DNA of 64,000 bases from Rotaria macrura. Taxonomy: Eukaryota > Rotifera > Eurotatoria > Philodinida > Philodinidae. The notes under the pieces are model-generated. The model saw only the letters and a list, made by a program, of their open reading frames with translations. It searched no databases and was not told where the DNA came from. The position numbers were made by a program, and so were the translations under genes. The stretch spans positions 1 to 64,000 of the forward strand of contig OENT01000332.1 of assembly GCA_900239685.1 (NCBI GenBank). The letters run 5' to 3'. The first letter of the stretch is position 1. Each line of letters starts with the position of its first letter. Shown here in pieces: positions 60,232 to 64,000 of this stretch.

Positions 60232-60945
60232 CTTTTCGTGATTGATTGAACAACTATTCTACAATGTAGTCAAGAAAATATTTCTAATATATAAATGGAT
60301 TGTTCTTCTGCATGAGTGTACAAAAAAATGTGCTTCCTAGCTGTATAATTCTTTATTCATAAAACTGATTTAGATGGTAGTGGTCTTACAGGAAGAGTTA
60401 GTTAGTTTTGAATAATTTAAAAATGATCCGTCATTCATCGAAGATTTACTTTGTAAAATATTCAGGAAAAGCATCTCAAATTTTTATTTGATAGATGGCT
60501 AGTGGGTAGTGGTCAATCTTCCGAAACCCATACTTAGGTTTTTAATTTCGAGCTGAAAAACGACGAAGAAAGTTATTTTCACAAAATAACTGTTCTTTGA
60601 CCTCTAGTGAAGCAAAACTTTGAAATTTACAGGATCAATAGCCGATAGAGAAGGCTTTTGATTGAAGCTGTGTTACATATTTAATGAATAAAAATCATGG
60701 AGAAAGGGAATTAGTTATTTTTCGGACATGATTCAATTATTATCCGTATCGTCGAATCAATGAAGCTTATTGAAACAAGAAAGGTCATGTATGGAAAATA
60801 GTATTTTTTTTAGATAGGATTGTCTTTCCAGTGTAACCTCCACTTTCAAAATTTATGCTGAAAACCTTATTAGAATTGGTACATCTGAATCTAAATAGAA
60901 TCTCAGACCGTCAAACTTTTTATGATTTCTAATTTGGTCACTTCC
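60232..60945. other. Intergenic, 3' of the VWA-E2 gene
   Basis: AT-rich; no gene or repeat recognised. Confidence 0.5.
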
Positions 60946-62498
60946 GTTTTCGCTGACGACGATTTTCTCCGACTCCACTTTCACCGAGGTCCATTTTCTC
61001 CGATTTCCATTTTCTCCAATTCCTTTTTCACCGACAACATTTTTTGACCGAAAAATACCTGGTCACCCATGATTCATTCTGAATTTTAAATTCTTTACAA
61101 CTAATAAGTTCATTAACAAACTCATACATCACTAACTCAGTTGGTAACCATCTGACTTGGTAACCATCTGAGTTGGTAGCAATGTGACTTGGTAACCATG
61201 TTAGTTGTTAGCAATCTGACTTGCTAACAATGTGAGTTGGTAGCCATCTGACTTGCTAACAATGTGAGTTGGTAGCCATCTCAGTTGCTTAGTATTTCAG
61301 ATAGTTATAATCAGTAATTTAATAATTTAACCTCCAAAAAATATAGATTCAAGTACCGCCACAAGTACTCCGTGTTAAATTAAGGGGCACCCCCCCCCCC
61401 CAGAAAATCTGATTTTTCGAAAGAAATTTAAAATTGAGTTCTTATTATAGAAAGATGTCCCGTTATTTCCTCTTTCAGAATATATATAGGCTTTTGAAAA
61501 ATGGTCAACTTTTGGCAGCCTTATGGAAGAAGTAATCTCACCCTACTATCATATTTTTCGATACTTTGGAATTTCAAGGAAATTTTTCGTGGTTGATTTA
61601 GGGGAGTTTTCTTCAAACCTACAAAATATGAATTGATAGGCACCGCAAAAACGAATTCTAGTGCAATATGTTAGAAATATTCCATTAAAAAATTAGATTT
61701 TTTACGTTTGCATGAAAAGTTCACTTCTAAAACTTCCTAAGCGCCTTTCTCAAAACATGGGTTTGAAGCAGGAAAATTGCTATAACTCCCGTTCGGCTCA
61801 CTTTTCCTGATGTTTGCTTTTTACTTTAAAGGTCTCGATTAGAGCTAACTTTTCATCGACCGGATTTTTTATATTTGATTCCTGGACTGAGAGAAGTCTG
61901 ATTTAGTGCGTTTTTTGTACCCAATTTCCAATCATACGGAATAAAATACTTATAAAAAATTTAACAGAAGAAAGTTTCGAAATTCTGCCCGATGAAAAGC
62001 TACGTCTGGAGGCTAGCCTTAATTTAAAACCGACCCGACAGCGATAGCTCTCATAGTGAGGAAGTTAAAACAATTCTCGTGGAAGTTATTAAACAAACCA
62101 TAAGTCTAGTTTAGTAAGGTTTATAAGGTTGAAAGTTTTATCACAAGTGTTTATCACAAAGCCTATCGATCGCTGAAAGTTTGAGCCCAAACCTATGCTC
62201 CAAAGTGGCAAGTCGATTGTGAGGGGGGTCTTGAGACATGAATCCCTCATATGGTGGCATCTGTTTCAAAACATGAGAAAAGTTCAACCGACTTGGCTAC
62301 CAAGTCAGATGGTTACCAACTGGATTAGTGATGTATGAGTTTGTTAATGAACTTATTAGTTGTAAAGAATTTAAAATTTAGAATAAATAATGGGTGACAA
62401 GGTATTTTTCGGTCCAAAAATGTTGTCGGCGAAAAAGGCATTGGAGAAAATGGACATCGGTGAAAGTGGAGTCGGAGAAAATCATCGTTGGCGAAAAC
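60946..62498. mobile_element. 1.55-kb fold-back element with about 210-bp inverted arms
   Basis: The left arm 60946-61165 starts GTTTTCGCTGACGACGATTTT and ends in TTGGTAACCATCTGACTTGG. The right arm 62295-62498 is its inverted copy with substitutions and small gaps. The left arm runs into a short tandem array of GACTTGGTAACCATCT-like units (61141-61300). A 13-C run sits at about 61387. No coding capacity is seen. It ends 28 bp before the OTU start codon. Confidence 0.85.
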
Positions 62499-62526
62499 GA
62501 ACTAATTCCTCAAATCTATCTTCTAG

Positions 62527-63360
62527 ATGAGTAACAATCCTGTATGCCTTCTTTGTGACCCAAACGACGACCAATCCTTGCTGATATGTGAGAATTGTCA
62601 GTTCATTCAAGGAATCACAGATCGTAGAAGGTTCTTCAATAAAAGTCTTAATGCTTTTCAAAAAAAAGCAGAGAAAATATGGAATACCAGCCATGATTTA
62701 AGTGCCTTGAGAATCATGTGCCAATTATTGAAAAAACGTGTTTCCACAATAAATTTTTCGTTTACCCCTACCAATGATTTCATTAGTGGATATCATAAAC
62801 AAGATGAAACTGCAAAAATTTATATCCAGGATCAAGCCAGATTCAGAGGTCTGATACCAATAAGTAGTGAGGCAGATGGTAACTGCTTATTTCATTCGAT
62901 TAATATTCTTGGAAAACTCACTCAAATATCAATAGCTGAATTACGCGTACGTTCTCTGCTCGAAGTTGTAATCAACTACGATCAATATATTGAATATTTT
63001 TCCCACCTCACACTAGAAAATGGGACTGACAATATACTTAAATATTGTAGTGAGGCAAGAATGAAACAACATTCGCAGATATGGGATGTACTCGGTTTGT
63101 GTGATGCATTGAAATGTAGAATTGAACTGATGTATTTTCATGATCGTCCTCCACTTCCGTTACAAAATTGGACCTACACACCAATCAAGAACCCACGTGG
63201 CACTCTCAATAAAATAACACTATTATGGACAAATACAAATCCAAGAGAGCAATCCCAGGATCCTAATGAACGATACAAAGCCAATCATTTTGTTCCATTA
63301 GTCAGGTATACTATAAAACATTTCAAAGATTTTATTGATGATATTTTTATCGATCATTAA
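62527..63360 (+). CDS. OTU-type deubiquitinase with N-terminal zinc motif
   Basis: 277 residues. Residues 7-24 hold C-x2-C ... C-x2-C (CLLC, CENC), probably a small zinc ribbon. Residues about 108-262 match the OTU cysteine protease fold: ISSEADGNCLFHSI with Asp117 and nucleophile Cys120 (62884-62886), a helical middle (IWDVLGLCDALKCRIELMYF) and the catalytic His254 in KANHFVPLV. OTU enzymes remove ubiquitin chains. An acceptor-like CTTCTAG directly precedes the ATG, so an untranslated or additional 5' exon is possible; the in-frame upstream codon is a stop. The fold-back element ends 28 bp upstream and may have displaced the promoter. It lies downstream of the Ubl and VWA-E2 genes on the same strand. 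A close alternative is an OTU-like protein derived from a mobile element. Confidence 0.88.
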   Translation: MSNNPVCLLCDPNDDQSLLICENCQFIQGITDRRRFFNKSLNAFQKKAEKIWNTSHDLSALRIMCQLLKKRVSTINFSFTPTNDFISGYHKQDETAKIYIQDQARFRGLIPISSEADGNCLFHSINILGKLTQISIAELRVRSLLEVVINYDQYIEYFSHLTLENGTDNILKYCSEARMKQHSQIWDVLGLCDALKCRIELMYFHDRPPLPLQNWTYTPIKNPRGTLNKITLLWTNTNPREQSQDPNERYKANHFVPLVRYTIKHFKDFIDDIFIDH

Positions 63361-64000
63361 CAATCTTTTACCTTTGTATTTCTTTTAGAATGTTGAAAGA
63401 ATCAACAGATATTACAGGTAATGTTACGCTTCTGAATTTTTGTCGGATTTTTAGTCAATTTTAGCTTAAATACACTATTACGAGTATTAAATGAGTTACC
63501 AAATTTATCGGTGAAAGAGTCGTTAAGTAACATAGTTTTAAGGTTCTTTTACAATCAATTAGTGATGCATAAATATCACTCTTATTAGACACATGTAAGA
63601 TTTGAGAACGAGATGTTAGGTAGTGGCCTTGACTTAGTATTCAGTATATTCGAAAACGAAATTGTTCAAGCACTCAGGTATTTGTATTGTTGATATTGAA
63701 AACAAAGTATAATATATGTACGTGGAAATCTATAAGGAACAGGAAGGTACACAAATGAGAATATTATATAACCAGTAAATAAAATATTGAAATTATTGAC
63801 GCATGAAAAAATGCCATTAATGACAAGACAGTTATGTGATGAAATAAATAAACGTAGTTTTTATCGAGAGCACTATGTAACAAAGTGTTTAAATATCGAC
63901 CACATTATGTTATTATTGATTATGCTGTAAGTGTTTTTTGATTATCAGAGAAACAGTGTTCGGAAATTTTGAGGGCAAGCTACAATCACAACTGATTCTA
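63361..64000. other. Right edge, no gene resolved
   Basis: AT-rich. A short segment, 63390-63418, bounded by TTCTTTTAG and ACAG/GTAATG looks like a mini-exon but cannot be placed in a gene within this window. Confidence 0.4.

Overview
The window looks like nuclear DNA of a small metazoan, most likely a bdelloid rotifer. It is AT-rich, genes have many short (about 50-75 nt) GT-AG introns, and several conserved animal genes are present (CERT, EPT1/SELENOI, NPHP4, an Aurora-like kinase). C/A-rich blocks resemble degenerate copies of the TGTGGG-type telomere repeat reported for bdelloids, and many small inverted-repeat elements interrupt the intergenic DNA. No CRISPR, rRNA, convincing tRNA or operon-type structure was seen. 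The organism assignment is inference.

1-14.8 kb: a tandem segmental duplication. Copies A (1 to about 8140) and B (about 8680 to 14800) each end in a single-exon gene for an unrecognised protein with a BTB/T1-like N-terminus. Each copy carries its own insertion (about 3.0 kb in A, about 0.94 kb in B), so the copies serve as each other's empty-site controls. The two proteins differ in an equal-length central patch, and copy B stops early.

14.8-19.6 kb: mostly gene-poor, with a secreted Cys-rich stanniocalcin-like gene and a small repeat-containing element.

19.6-45.9 kb: the conserved core. In order: an Aurora-like kinase (-), a 16-exon ceramide transfer protein CERT (-), head-to-head with ethanolaminephosphotransferase EPT1 (+), a neuropeptide-like precursor with two YFLKT peptides (-), a 1.5-kb near-perfect fold-back repeat, and the ciliary gene NPHP4 (-, about 25 exons). 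CERT and EPT1 both act in ER/Golgi lipid synthesis and share a 455-bp divergent promoter region.

45.9-55.2 kb: repeat-rich. It holds a 179-bp hAT-type MITE with an exact 8-bp target duplication, a 1.1-kb telomere-like C/A satellite, a decayed two-exon gene fragment, and a 2.1-kb inverted-terminal-repeat element whose minus strand contains three 29-nt exon-like units, each followed by a 53-nt intron-like spacer.

55.2-63.4 kb: a ubiquitin-pathway group, all on +. First a protein with two ubiquitin-like folds, then a VWA-E2 (UBC) protein, then an OTU-type deubiquitinase with an N-terminal zinc motif. The first ORF ends exactly on a strong splice donor whose phase fits acceptors at the start of the second, so the two may be one Ubl-Ubl-VWA-E2 gene of about 934 residues. 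This fusion and its neighbouring DUB are the best candidate for an undescribed system here.
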